A DNA stretch of 64,000 nucleotides from Acorus gramineus (GCA_030737835.1 CM060856.1:17711116-17775115); one strand, 5' to 3'; shown: positions 1 to 13,097, counted from the stretch's first letter. Notes: a model not told the origin generated them from the letters alone. Numbers and translations are program-made.

Positions 1-1
1 C

Positions 2-3000
2 GACGAGGAGGTGGTCGAAGCCGAGCAGCAGAAGCAGCAGAGGCCGATCGCGTCGGGGGATCACATGGACGTGGAGGCGTACGCGGGGCTGTACAGCGGA
101 CGGACGAGGATCGTGCGGCTGATGTTCATCGCGGACCGTTGCGGCAACCCCTCGACGCAGATGGAGGCGCTTCGCATGGCCTACGACGAGATCAAGAAGG
201 GGGAGGACACGCAGCTCCACCGCGAGGTCGTGAAGAAGATCGACGGCCGGCTTGGCCCGGGGTACGAGCTGGACCACGTGTGGGCCGATGCCGTCGATCG
301 GAGGGCCGAGCAGCGGAAGGAGAAGCTCGAAAGCGAACTCAACAGTTCCAAGGTATACATTCCTAGGCGTTTTGACGATTTCAATGACCATGCATTTTTA
401 TGTATTTTTGTTTTCTGTTCTGCTTGGTTTTGTTGTTTTAGAGTGTTTTTTAGGGTTTGTTGTTTGGATAAACGTTGTAGCAGCATTGTTGTATATTTTG
501 GTGGCAAGGCGAGATTCCGGATTTTTGTGTTGTTGAAATGAAGGGTCAATTTGTTTTCATGGATTCCAAGCTCATGCGGAAAGGATTTTACGTTGGTCAA
601 GTTTTTGAATCTATCATTTGTTGATGTAGGCGATAAAGTTTAGCACTGATGTGCATTTTGCGTATCAATGAATGGCAGCTGTACTTGGAGTTTTTTGATA
701 TGAGAAAAATTGTTTAAGTGTGTAAATTATGATTTGTGTGTTGTATAGTTTGCTTTCTTGTATTGTCTATTGTCATGAGTTGGACTTTGTTTTCTTGTTT
801 ATGATTATTTGTGTTTTTGGATTAATTTTTAATGTGATGGTGTATGCTGCAGACAAATTTGATCAAGGAGAGTATCAGGATGGGATACAATGACTTTGGG
901 GATTTTCACTATGCCCATGGGATGTTGGGTGATGCATTCAAGAGTTTTGTCAGGACGCGAGATTATTGCACGAATTCAAAGCACATAATCCAGACATGCT
1001 TGAATGTCATCTTGGTCAGCATCGAAATGGGCCAGTTCATGCATGTCACGAACTATGTGAGTAAAGCAGAGCAGGCATCTGAGGTGCTGGAGCCGGTTAC
1101 AGTGGCCAAGCTGAAATGTGCTGCAGGACTGGCACATTTGGAGGCAAAGAAGTATAAGCTCGCTGCTCGTAAGGTTAGCCTCTTGAACACGGAGGATGTG
1201 TATTTCTTTTTGTTAAAGAATGAATTTTTTTTCGTCATTTGTCACATGACTGGAGGACATCCATGGTTTTAGGCAATGTATTGCATTAAGTTGAAACTGT
1301 CCATTTTTCAGATTTAATTTAGTAAAGAGCATCCCATATTGGAGGACATATAATTTCTTTCATTATGAACTCTGCTGATGATAGGTTTTTTAGCTAGATA
1401 AGAGTGTAGTTGGAGAGTAAGTAAAAGTGTCTGTGTGCATCACTTTTTTTCATGTTTATTATAATCTGAGCCCTCATTTGGAAATGTCATGGTGCTATTC
1501 ATCATAGATAGCTATACTGGGATTGGTAACAATCTGAGGTCATTTTTGTTATTCTCATTGGAAAACATTTATTGATTTTTTTTTTGTTTGATTCGTTCAT
1601 GTTGGGTAAATTAAAGATAGGAGGTGGATAAGAGGGATGCATGATTCTTTTTTTTTTTTACGATTTGTTTTTGTTTGAATTGTGTGTGAGAAATGTGTGT
1701 AAGATATTAGATATGTGACATGTGAAATGATTTAGGGGGTGTGTGTATTAGATGAGGTAATATTTTCGAAATGACATGAAAAGGTATATTAATCCATTAA
1801 CTCAAAAGTGGATAAACAATTCTAGTCTCTCTTGGAATTATTATTAGGCTTTATAAGTTCATACTAATCAATTGGGACATAGCTACTTGATTTTATACTG
1901 GCAAAACAGACTTTTTTTTTGGCTATCATACTTATTGAGACCTATTCTTTACGTGTGACGATGACTAAAGGGGGATGAAGTATCAATTGTGTTACTATGA
2001 TGATCCATTCTATTCATTCCCAATTTGGACGGCTATTATTTGGAGTCCTTGGGGCTCAGTGTTTTATCAATTATGGTAGGGTTTTGACTATGTCTAGGTG
2101 TGGCCATGTTGGGTAGCCTTCTTGGCAGATTCTGTACAATCGGATCCTTATGTGGGTGCTCAAGCTTACCAAAATACTATTATTGGCCCCTATGTCCATG
2201 TATTCAACCTAGACCTGAAATTCAATGTATTAATAATTTATTTAGTCATTATACCCAGAGGAAAAAGAAGCCTTTCGAGTGAATCTTTTCACTTCATGGT
2301 TGAACTTTCCGTTTTGGTTTGGGGGGGGAGGAGGAAAGGAGGTGGTTTCTTTCCACTTCATGATGGGTACGTAGCCCAATACCCTCCCAAAACCAAAGAC
2401 ACAATTTACAATAGAAACCACCCCTTTCCCACCTTATCTACTACTGTATGAACCTTCAATGTATTCTTTCCCACTCTCACAAAAGATTGGCAATACTTCG
2501 TCAAATGTTCTTCCAATATGTTCTTTTCCTTTGAAAATTCATATCATTTTGTGTTAGCCATGCACTCCAGTAAATTGGATCACTAATCATATTTATGAAT
2601 ATGCTTTTGGACTTCTATTCCCATCCTTTCTTCGATGGGAATGGATATTCCCACTAACCTTTTGACCTTCCCCTCTACCCTATTAACCCCACTAAACACA
2701 TTTTTTGATAATCCTAAATCCACCACACACACACACACACACACACACACATTTTTTTAACCATTAACCCATCACCCACATTTGATTTCTCTGTTTTCTT
2801 TTTTTCTCTCTTGTGTCCATCCCTTTCTCCATCCTCCATCGTCACTGCACACAACTATCCCCTCCACTTTCCTCTCATCTCTGCAAGCCACCACCACCAC
2901 CTCCCCCTTCGCCATCGCCGCACCACCACCCTTCCCCTTCTTCCTCTTTCGCTGTCATTGCACACCACCACCACCTCTTCCACCTCTCTCTTCTCCGCTG

Positions 3001-4047
3001 TTGCCGTTGCCGCACCCCCCTCTTTGCCTCCTCGTTGCTGCACCACCACCGCCTCTGCCGCATAACACTAGGTCCACCACCATCACCTCCACCTCATCTA
3101 CCTCTCCCTCCTCCGCCGTTGCCACACACCGCCGTCGCCGCCACCACCAGCACCACCACCTCCTCCATCTGTTTTTTATTTCAATAGTGGGAATGGGTTT
3201 TTTTTATGTTGGTTGGCGGGGATGGTTTGGGTAGCGCGTTCAATGGGTTTCGAACTAAAATTAGATATATATATTTTTTTGTAATTTTGGATAGTGGATT
3301 TACTAACCTAGTTGGTGGGAATAATCACACCCTTCTTCAGTTCTTGAATCATTTCAACGGTTGTGTAGTCTCTTGGAAAGAAAATGGGATCACCATTTCA
3401 ATTGTCAATTTATGCCGTGTCATTTAGCTAAGTTTGCAACTATAGAAAATATGTGATATTGTTTCTTCTTGTTCATCGCATGACTCACACATCCATGCAT
3501 GCTTTAGACTACTCCAAAATCCTGTGAATGTTGTTACTGCAGTAGCTTCAATAGACTTAAACTAGATTTTGAACATTGTGGTTGCCTTATTATCTTTTTT
3601 ATTCTTTTGTAATGACCAATGGGAGTCGTGAATAAGAGAATCCTGAATCACTTCACTGGTGTGAACGTTATAAAATTGGAGATGGTCATACTGATGACAT
3701 CACAGTTTGTTGTTTGTTTTTATGTGTAGTTGTTTGGAAATGTTTGCATCTTCTTTTTTTTTTTTTTTGCTTTTAGGGCTTTTTTTATAATAACAATTAA
3801 TAAATATTTAATAAAATAAATGGATATTGATCAATTTTATTTTTTAAAAAATGCGATGTTGTAAAAAGCGACTGGCGCCAGTCGGGCAGTTGGTGACCGA
3901 CTAGTGATTAATCAATGAGACAGATATTAATCAGGGATTAGTCAATCACTTTTCTTAATAATAAATATAATACATATACATAAACAATAACAAAGTAACA
4001 TGAAAACAAAATTGATAATATGAATGTATTAGGATAACATACAAAAT

Positions 4048-4087
<40 letters not shown>

Positions 4088-7000
4088 ACTTAATATTTTA
4101 CTAGTCAACTAGGGATTAATCGGAAAGATGGCTAGGCGCTAAGAGTTGCGGGTTGGACCCGCCTAGGCCTAGACAGGGGATTAATCTGTGCTTAGAAGGG
4201 ATTATTAGAACATTGAAAAAATGGCTATATGATCACCATGTTAGATGACCATTTTTTTTCTTTTTTGGCTTTTACAATTGGTAGCAAGGTTCTTTAGACC
4301 CGACTTCTATTTTTCTTACGTTGAATGTCGGGTCCTTTAGAGCTGGCTTCAATTGTTTTATTTTAAAAATGGGGGCAGTGAGTCCGGATATAAGGGCCCG
4401 GTTTCACCACCCTTTAACAAAAAAATGTTCATCAGTTGATTTTAGGGGTTACCCATAATAAACAAAATATTTTATTTTGTCATATGTCCACGCTCTGTTT
4501 GTTATTATCCTTAAAATCCAGGGATTAGAAATATAACTAATGAGATGATAAATTAAATATTTTGTCAATATCCTTAAAATCAAGTGATTCTTTATTATTA
4601 TTTAATTTTCGTTAAAGGGCAGTGAGATCTGAATTTACCGTCCCGTTTTTTTTAGAAAAAAACATTGAGGTTGGGTATAAACGAACCAACATTCAATTTT
4701 GGAAAAACACAGGCTGAAGAACCTGGCTTTCTATGGCCAATTTTTTTTATAAAAAAGCATCCGACATGGCTGCTATTATTAGATGGCCACTTTTGTTGTT
4801 GAAATCGATCAGTAGTCATTTATTTATTAATTATTTAACATCGATTAATTTTTAAAAAAAGCCTTTTGCTTTTATGAGTAGCATGTTGACAGAGTAATGA
4901 AAGTTTTTATGCATATCCATACCAATGCTTCTTGAAAATCTTGATTGCATATTATTAGTATTAGTATATCAAGGCTTATTAAGGATTGAGCTTTATGTTG
5001 TGTGGGTGTTTCGAATGTGAGTTTGAGGAGAACAATTTGCTGATTCTGTAGGAGTGGAGGGGGATTGGCTCCTCTGGAGCTTTGTTATGCATCTCTCTCA
5101 TCTTCTGTTCCCATTTCCTCCTTTGATTTTCTTTTACTCTTGCTTGGAATAAAACCCCAAGTATCAATGAAAATTGGTGGTAGGATTCCTACCAGTTTCT
5201 CAATAAAATAAAATAAAATAAGAATTGTAATAGATTTAGCTATTATTGCCTTTTCTATTCTATAACATTCAATTCTTGTGTTGCATGTTGCAGTTTCTGG
5301 AAACTGGAATTGAACTGGGCAATCAGTATTCTGAAGTGATAGCAGCACAAGATGTTGCAACATATGGTGGCCTTTGTGCGCTTGCTTCTTTTGACAGAAC
5401 TGAGCTCAAGGTATATTTTTTTATTCTGTGTTTCTTGCTCAAAATGAAAGATTATGCTTTTCATTGTTTATTAATCGGTTATCATTTTCTAATTATCTGA
5501 TTATCTTTTCAGAACAAAGTGATTGATAATATCAACTTCCGGAATTTTCTAGAGTTGGTACCTGAAGTAAGAGAACTTATCCATGACTTCTATGCAAGGT
5601 ATGATCAATGATGATGATGATCCAATCTGATGTCTTTGATTATGTATTAATTTCTTTTCATGTTCAAAGTGGTTAGTTTTCTTCTACTTTTTCTATTTGG
5701 GGTCTTGGTTCCCTACTGCTTCGTTGCATTTTGATAATTTATTTCCAGTTTAATAATAATTGGTGGACACCCCCTTAAAAATTGGTCTATAGCTGGAATG
5801 GACAACCTCACATCTACCTCTTTCTCTATTGTCTTGGCAACACTAATTAATATTTTTATAAGCCTGGTCTACCTGTGCTTGGTCATCATAACCATTTTGG
5901 CATCAGTGAATTATCCCTCCCTGTGGTGTCTCCTAATTGTTGTTCTTCGTTCCTCTTCTTTGACATGATTGCCCCAAATTAATAAGTGAATCTTTTCCCT
6001 CTCCAGTCACTTTCTTCTTCCATCTAAAAGCTATTCTATTTTTTTAATTCTATTAATTATTCACTGGTATCATGAAGATAAAGAATGATTGGGCAGCTTG
6101 GAGACACTGTGTTGACAAAATAATTTTATTTGTGGATAATAACTATCCTTTGCATGAATCCAAGTTACTTTTCGATGTCTACAAGTAGAATCTAATCTGT
6201 TCTTTTGATGTTCTCCATTGGAAGATTAACTCTTAAGTACTTTATTTGATCAAGGTTGAAGTCCACAGCCGATCAATGCATTCAGTGCATGTATTTTCTT
6301 CTTCTCCACTCCTTAACACCAATGATCTCACTTTTTGAAAAAAATAAAAAATAAAATAGCAAGCAGTTTCAACACCTGTTTGAAAAAAGCCCATAACATA
6401 TGACACTGTAGTTTCAGATGTCACTAACTTGGAACAATTGTCTTTCGGATATTTGATAAATTTGGAACGATATTTCAACACCAATGATGTCACTAGATGT
6501 CACTAGCATGACCCGTGCACAAGGATGACACAAATTGAGAAATGATCCAAATTTTTTCATTTGAGCTTTGGTTATCAATATAAGTGGAAACTGACCCCAT
6601 CTAGTGAAATGGGAACTACTATGTTGGGCCAGGGGGGGACGAGTGTTCTTAATCTCCATAATATGAACAAAGCTTTAATGAGAAAATGACTTTGGAGATT
6701 ACTTGCCAATTCAAACTCCCTTTGGACTAGTCATCCATGAGAAATATTACTCGGGGAGCACTAGAGTTTCTTGGGCACCTCAACCTAGAGTTGCTCTTTT
6801 GAAGGTGATGAATGATATTCTTGAATTGGTCGTGACGATTTACGAGGAGGTTCAATTTCTTCTTGGAAATGGGGGTGGAAACAAGTTTTTGGAAAGACAA
6901 TTGGCTTCAAGTCTCCTCTCTAGCTTCCCTCTTTCCCAACTTTTTTAGAGTGTCTTTGGACGAGAACGATCTCATATGAGACTCCTTCACATGTGGCGAC

Positions 7001-7187
7001 AACATCATTATTTGGATTTCTCGGTTCCGAAGGGATTTAAATGACATAGGAGCGACTGAGTTGATCTCTCTTCTTGTGGCTCCGCTCCCAAGAAGTGGAT
7101 TTGAATTTGAAGAGGGCACTCCTAGTTGGAAGTTGGCTTTGCGTTTTCGGTTTTTTGTGAAGACTATATACAAAGCTCAACAAGCAT

Positions 7188-7252
<65 letters not shown>

Positions 7253-9317
7253 CCACCACACCAAAAAAAAAAAAAGGAAAAAAAACCCAAAGATATTCCG
7301 TCTATCCAATTTGAGTGCCCAATGTGGGGCACCCTTGCCCTTTTGTAGATTATGTGCATCCTGTAGTTACTCACGCTAGACAAGGTCAATCAAGTGAATT
7401 GAGCGCACGACAACAATACTTGTGAACTATGCAGTATTGAAAAAAGAAGCAACAGACCATCTTTTCTTTGGGTGCTCGTCTAGTGCTTGAATATGGGAGA
7501 AGGCGGGCGCGATTTTTTGTGAGTGCTGTCCTTCAATGACCTTGAAGGTATGTGGCAACGTTCCGAAAAAGGCGTAAGCGTGATGATTCTAGCAACCTCG
7601 CCGAGTTCCAACGGCTTATCTAGTTATCTCACATGCGGTGTGTTGGTGCATTTGGATCACGCGCAATGATCACATCTTCCAATAAAAGAAAATTTACTTG
7701 GAAAACCCTTGGGTGGCAATATCTTCAATCTTTAGATGTTGGGCAATCGTGATTTTGGGTGTCGAGACACCTTCTGCCATCATGGGAAACACATGGTTCT
7801 GGTGCTAAAGATTAGGGGATAGTTATTACTTATTAGTTATTATAGGGGTCACTCCAATCTGGCGGATCCCATTCATTTTCCCTTTTATTCCCTTTACTTC
7901 CTTTCTTATTATGTACAAATTGGGGCCCACACCTGAGTGAAGCTCATTTTAATGGGAGTAGGGTTTCAATTTGCCAGTAAGCTCATTTTAATGCAAATAT
8001 GAAGTCCAATCTTTTATATTAAGTTATGTCCTTATGCAATTTGCAGCCAGCATCTTCTTCAACCAAGTTAAAAGGATTAGAGTTTGATATCTATATCACT
8101 TTTTGTCATGTCATTGTTGTGCTTGCTTATTATTGGATATGTTTATGAGAGGAAATAAAAAAGAGTGTTGTTACACCCGGTCCATGGGGACAGCCCCACG
8201 TTCTCCTCATACCTTGATAACTATCCAACAAGATATATTTCTCTTTAAATTTTTCACATTTCTATAAATGAATCCATTAAATTCATCATAAAGGTATATA
8301 AATATTTTGTAAAAGTATGTATCTCATTAGATAAGGTTTACTATTTTAAAAAAATCAACACACTTGAGGACTGCATGCGGGGTTGTTACTATCATTCTCC
8401 AATAAAAAAGCACCTTCAATTGTCAGATTGTACATGCAATCCAACTTAATAACAATCATATATAAGAACTAAGAGCAACCTTTGGCATATTTTCATATCT
8501 AATGATTATGTTGGATTGCATACCTCCCTTTATATCGATGATAACATGCTTTGGCACGTCTTATCTCTAGTTCCTGAGAGAATTTCCACTTACGTGTTAT
8601 TATTGTTCATTGTCCTCTGCTGTGTGGTACATGATAGGAATTTGTTGATTCTAATACCTACAGTCTTAGGACATGGTTTTCTTTTAAATAAAAGAATAAA
8701 ATCTGTAATGTATCATGTTGCTTCTAATGTATCTAATTTATGCGTTCTAAATTCTAATTGAAGCATGGTATGTCCTTTCATTACTGCCAATATATTTCCT
8801 TCTTGTGCAGTCGCTATGCTACATGCCTGGAGTACCTTGAGAATCTCAAAGAAACTCTGTTGCTTGACATCCATTTGCACGATCACGTTGAGACGCTGTA
8901 CACTCTGATCCGACACAAGGCCATTATCCAGTACACTCACCCATTTATATCAGTTGATCTTCATACAATGGCAGATGCCTTCAAAACTAGTGTTTCAGGG
9001 CTGGAGAAAGAACTAGAAGCGTTGATTACAGACGACCAAATTCAGGTATAAAAAAGAAAGAAAATCCTTACTATTGAATCCCGATTTGGTTCTTCACAGC
9101 ATCTATCAATTCCATTACCCACCTCTTGCAGGCGAGAATAGATTCACACAATAAGATTCTGTATGCACGACACGCCGATCAGAGAAATGCGACGTTTCAA
9201 CGTGTCTTACAAACAGGTGTTGATTTCGACAAGGATGTGAAGGCCATGTTGTTGAGGGCCAATCTCTTCAAACACGAGCACAACGCCAAAGCTACGAGGA
9301 AGTTTGGATTTATATGA
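2..9317 (+). CDS. CSN1: COP9 signalosome complex subunit 1 (CSN1/FUS6), 5' partial
   Basis: Six exons: 2-352 (partial), 853-1173, 5294-5410, 5513-5598, 8811-9045, 9132-9317, all with GT-AG borders and keeping frame, giving about 431 residues. The family is about 440 aa long, so only the extreme N-terminus and start codon lie outside the window. Recognised by near-family-identical blocks such as [65 protein letters not shown] and the end [20 protein letters not shown]. The N-terminal half is a helical-repeat region; the PCI domain spans roughly residues 230-385. As established for the family, CSN1 is a scaffold of the nuclear COP9 signalosome, which removes NEDD8 from cullins and represses photomorphogenesis. 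The C-terminus KFGFI differs from the usual short basic end. Introns 2 (4.1 kb) and 4 (3.2 kb) are swollen by repeats. Gene looks intact. Confidence 0.96.
353..852 (+). other. CSN1 intron 1
   Basis: A 500-bp T-rich intron between GC-rich exon 1 and exon 2. The donor is AAG/GTATAC and the acceptor CTGCAG/ACA. No gene, RNA or repeat was recognised inside it. The open frames that run into it from exon 1 end in T-rich noncoding sequence. Confidence 0.8.
1500..1913 (+). mobile_element. MITE family 1, copy 1 (in CSN1 intron 2)
   Basis: About 0.41 kb with the same start-to-end order of motifs as 49721-50160 and, inverted, 37540-37945. Shared features are a GATAGCTATACT-like start, ATTGGAAAAC near one third, GTGTGAGAAATGT in the middle and an imperfect inverted ACATAGCTA end. 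There is no coding capacity. It looks like a non-autonomous DNA transposon; the superfamily is not resolved because a target duplication is not clear. Confidence 0.55.
2723..2751 (+). repeat. (CA)n microsatellite
   Basis: An uninterrupted run of about 14 CA dinucleotides in CSN1 intron 2, next to the C-rich tract that follows. Confidence 0.95.
2780..3180 (+). repeat. C-rich (CCACCA/CTCC) low-complexity tract
   Basis: About 400 bp of pyrimidine-rich CCACCACCACC, CTCC and CATC motifs in CSN1 intron 2. Open frames occur in several frames on both strands (His/Pro/Ser-rich on one strand, Gly/Arg-rich on the other), as expected from composition alone. I see no gene. The purine-rich complement could form triplex or G-quadruplex structures (inference). 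Confidence 0.7.
3840..4225 (+). repeat. Dispersed MITE-like repeat with GGCTAGGCGCTA core and (GT)n
   Basis: Contains GACTGGCGCCAGTCGG on the left and GGCTAGGCGCTAAG...CGCCTAGGCC on the right, with several GATTAATC motifs and an (AT)n(GT)n microsatellite at about 4050-4087. This resembles short dispersed plant repeats with a GGCGCTAGG core. Boundaries are approximate and no target duplication was identified. Confidence 0.4.
4226..5293 (+). other. Remainder of CSN1 intron 2
   Basis: AT-rich intron sequence. At about 4290-4770 there are imperfect repeated motifs (CCTTAAAATC, GGGCAGTGAG twice) suggesting a decayed transposon, but I could not delimit it. No gene or RNA was recognised. It ends in a normal TTGCAG acceptor before exon 3. 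Confidence 0.5.
6660..7780 (+). mobile_element. LINE (non-LTR retrotransposon) 3' remnant in CSN1 intron 4
   Basis: Broken frames on the + strand resemble the C-terminal zinc-binding region of plant L1-type reverse transcriptases: a [11 protein letters not shown] segment followed by a leucine/serine-rich stretch (about 6860-6950), then CELC followed in another frame by [11 protein letters not shown] (about 7420-7480), then [13 protein letters not shown] (about 7645-7690), which matches the typical LINE WxIWxxRNxxIF terminal motif. Several frameshifts and stops are present and a 62-base run of C interrupts it, so it is dead. It sits in sense orientation within the host intron. Confidence 0.7.
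7189..7250 (+). repeat. Homopolymer run of 62 C
   Basis: Sixty-two consecutive C bases, followed by AACCACCACACC and an A-rich run. On the minus strand this is a G62 tract with very strong G-quadruplex potential. It lies within the LINE remnant in CSN1 intron 4. The true length in the genome is uncertain, since such runs are unstable in cloning and sequencing. Confidence 0.95.
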
Positions 9318-9902
9318 GAGTCTCCTAAAAGATTTATTGAATTCAACAACGTACTTTTTGATGCCAAAAAAGTGTTATTTCCCCGTTCAGAACCTGTGAA
9401 CTTGCATGTGGTTGGTATTCTTAAACTCTATTCTGGTGGCGAGCATGTTGTGTACATATCAGAGTATATAAGGATTATCAATATGTTGGGTCGTTGTCAA
9501 TGGCCTCAGTTGTTGAGCTTTTGTTACAAGTTATCCGGCCTATGTTTCAGTCACAATTGAAATCAACATTTTCTCTTATTATATACAGCAAGGTTTATGA
9601 TAATACTTTGATGCAGGTCATCCCTTTGTTTTTGTTGTTCACAAAACTCTGCCAGAATCAGATGAAGAGTAGCAGAACCACCAAGTTGAATTTGGGAGGC
9701 GGTTTGTTATGGAAAGGTGTCATTGTCAACTGTCAGTCATTTAATTAATAATTTTACATTTTGTATTGTTTAATGTTGGTGAACTAAAATAATAATAGTA
9801 AATTTGTCATTATAAATATGGATCATGGGTGATTTTCAAAACATGTTTATTTAAATAGATGAGGTATTGAGGTTTAATGGTGATCATGAACACCCATTGT
9901 CT
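9318..9902 (+). other. CSN1 3' UTR and flank
   Basis: Sequence after the CSN1 stop. It is T-rich, with several short unconvincing open frames. It probably holds the 3' UTR and polyadenylation site (AATAAT-type motifs near 9745-9795). No other gene was recognised before the solo LTR. Confidence 0.5.
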
Positions 9903-9907
9903 ACTAT

Positions 9908-12682
9908 TGTAACGCCCCAAGTTTACCTAACCGTTTATCGGACGGTAAATGAGTCGCTACTAAACTTAATCCAAATATAAGACCAAAATTTGCAGCTCAT
10001 TTTTTTTTATGATAACAATATAATAAAACAGATGATAATAAATATAAATAATATCCAATGTTTTTAAATCACCAATGGTCTTACAAAATATCAGAGTTTT
10101 ACGGAAACAAGATACTAAAAGGAAATACACAATAAACCACCCCTGTGGGAGCCATCTAAACTGAACAAACCCAAATAGTCGATCGTGACTATAATTCACA
10201 TTTGAACCACTACTTCGAAGATATTCATGAAAGATGCGAAAAGCCCAAACTTCAATTTGATCCTCGAAATATGCGATACCTGGTTATGAAACAACCAGCC
10301 CATATCGAAAAGGGTGAGCAATTAACTCAGTGAATAAGCCCATTGACAAATTACTTCACGTGACAGTTATATATAAAAATAAGTTATATAAAATTCAGAA
10401 TTTCTTTTAATAAACCTTTTATAAATTCATGAGCTAAAAAAAATATATATTTTAAAGCAATCATGTGGCCCAATCCTTGGCCCACGTTGTAGAAATCATG
10501 AGGTTTAAATGATATGACCGGGTCGGGTTTTCAATCGGAAGAACCGTTTCCCCAAAATAGGTGTGCCAAGCCCCAAGCGACTAAATCGCTCAAAAAGCTC
10601 CCTCGAGGAGACGTCGGATCTAGAAGACGCTGATGGGTCGCCGCTGCCATCACTACGAGAACACCAGCACAGGATGCCCCGGTTGCTGCAAACTCCAAAC
10701 AAAGGAATCCGCCGCTACAAGGAATGCTTTACCACACCCCTCACCGATCTTGAGACTCTTCGAGTCCTAGACCTTCCTCCCCAAAGGCGAAATACAACGG
10801 GGGGATTTATTCCTGAAATATGCTATGATGTGCATCTTAATAAAATCACCTAGGACTAGGTTGTCTCCACTAGTCCTAAATTTTTCCAAAAATATAAAAA
10901 ATGATAATCCTTAATCCAAATATTATTTCAAAAACATAAGCATTAGAAAATGTATTACATTAATTCTTGAAACATGAATAGCATAATACATGCTATTTTA
11001 AATGACATAATGAATGAATTAAATCATGCAATTTTATTTAATAAAAATGCAATTTGACCAATATGAAAAAAAATATCCAAATCATGCAAATTTATCACAA
11101 TAAATATCATTGGCATATGAAATTCAACGTTATAAAGCAAAAGCTCACACGAAATAAATCGATAAGCCCGAATGGACCCTAGGTCCGGAGAATGAAGCCC
11201 GCAACAAAATTTACAACCTAGATGAACCAAATAAATTATTAATTAAAACCTATAATTCAAGCCTAGACCTAATTTCTCTAATCATAATCAATAGGTATAA
11301 ATCTTTATACCCAATGAGCTAAATTTATCTCATATAAATCATACAAAAGAAAATATAATAGAACCTAAGAAGAAGAATAAAAACCTATTTACCATCTAAC
11401 CAAACACTAAAAGACAAAACCAGAAAAGATAAAACACAGAAAAAGACAATATCCAGAAAATTCAAAATAATAATAAAATAACAAAAATTGATATAATAAC
11501 ATGAAAACATTTTTCTCTACAAAAATAAATATTAATTAGTAAAAGTTGAAAACAAATAAAACTTATCATCTTATGGATTTGTATAAATCATAAACCTAGC
11601 TTTATTAAAGAAAATTCAATTTTAATAATCTAACTTAGATCTAATAATAATAAATAATAGATCAAAACCCTGGTTTTATAAAAATATAAGAATCTAACAA
11701 TATGAACATATGTATATCAAAACTCTAATTTGATAAAAACACAAAATCCCATAACATAAAAAAAATATTTAATTCTTAAAATAATTAATAAATCAAAACC
11801 CTATTTTTTATTAAAAGCTCAAAAATCCAAATACCTAAGCATGGATCTAATAAATAATAGGAAAATCAAAAGGTAAAAAGAAAAGATATATTAAATACCT
11901 TTTTTTTCTCTCTCTAACTCCTTTCTCTCTCCGCTCTCTCTCTCTCTCCCAAACTCTTCGGCACCTCACATCTCTCTCTCTCCCTCTCTCTCTCTCATAT
12001 ATACATATTTATCTAATCTAATATTCTCATTTGATTTCAATTTAAATTTAAAAAGTGGTTATTAGAAAGATTTGAAAGGATATGCACAAAAAAAAAGAAT
12101 ATATGAATAACCAAAATAAGAAATGACAACTAAGGAAATCATAAATTTTATATTTATTATATCATATATGTAATAAAACAAATCAAATCAAATATACAAT
12201 ATCAATTGCAACACAATTATGTAAGATATACATATTTTAGGCGTGAAAAACATTGATTAGAAAATCATTGCAGAAACGGAGGCGTGGAAACATTATACAA
12301 TGGCCTTTGAATTTTTTTTATTTACAAATAGGTCCCTATACGAATTACAGATAGGTCCCTGCAGTCTATAATAGAAAAATTCAAGATTCAAAAACTAGGT
12401 CCCTGAAAATCAATAACAATGAAATCTCAAAACTTAATCTTTTGAGCTCTAAAATTTTATAAAATTGTAACCATTAAAATCTTGAAAATATTCGAAAGAA
12501 AATATATACAATTTTTAAAATTAACAAATAGTATTTAAAATTGCAAACTAAAATGGGCCCATAAGGATACACTAAATGAGCCAAAACTTAAAAACACACA
12601 AAATACACTAATTTTAATTCAAATATCCTATTTATATATTTAAATCAAATATATAAATAAGAGAAAATGCACAGATATTACA
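9908..12682 (+). mobile_element. Probable solo LTR, 2.8 kb, with 5-bp target duplication
   Basis: Begins TGTAACGCCCC and ends GATATTACA, so the termini are TGTAA...TTACA, the short inverted ends of an LTR. The flanking five bases are ACTAT on both sides (9903-9907 and 12683-12687), a perfect target-site duplication of the size made by LTR-retrotransposon integrases. No gag, protease, reverse transcriptase or integrase frame is present, so recombination to a solo LTR is the simplest reading. A long LTR and this start are commoner among Ty3/gypsy lineages (inference). A GC-rich patch at 10510-10850 and a CT-rich tract at 11909-11996 lie inside; orientation is undetermined. Confidence 0.65.
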
Positions 12683-12800
12683 ACTATAGACCCTCATATT
12701 ATGGCTTCACATTATGTGAAAAACGAACACTGTGAAGAAATATTTATCCTTTATATTGACTGGTGAAGGTTTAAGTTATAATTGGTGTAGATTTAATGAA

Positions 12801-13097
12801 TGTTTTTTAAGATGATTTTAGACCTTGATTTTTATAGAATGTTTTCTTTTAATTCAGGAATCAATATTTGAAAGGAGTTTAATGTTTGGCAGATAAAGTT
12901 GTTTTTCAATTCAAAAAATCGATTCCGACCAAAAAGCGTTATTTTTGAGCTTTTTAAAACACAGATTTCGAGAGAAAAATTAAAAGGAATCTAGCTTTCG
13001 ATTTTGTAAAAAGCTGCTCCATTTAGTTGCACGATTTTAACTTTTCAGCTTTTAAAAAAATAAAAGCGCGCTCAAACGCGCAACCAAACTGGGTCTA
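12801..13097 (+). repeat. 300-bp dispersed repeat, copy A
   Basis: Closely matches 20927-21216 in the same orientation. Shared landmarks are TCAAAAAATCGATTCCGA, TTTCGAGAGAAAAATTAAAA, GCACGATTTTAACTTTTCAG and the end AACCAAAC-GGG-CT. The end motif, in reverse GGCCCCGTTTGGTT, is the style of a plant MITE terminus. Copies A and B bracket the two MULEs. Confidence 0.6.

Noticed and set aside
2782-3234. His/Pro/Ser-rich 150-aa frame and its antisense Arg/Gly frames
   Set aside because: Low-complexity CCACCA tract within CSN1 intron 2; open in several frames on both strands, which points to composition rather than coding.
7037-7389. Open frames encoding polyproline or polyglycine on both strands
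   Set aside because: They are only translations of the 62-base C run and have no domain, start context or splice logic.
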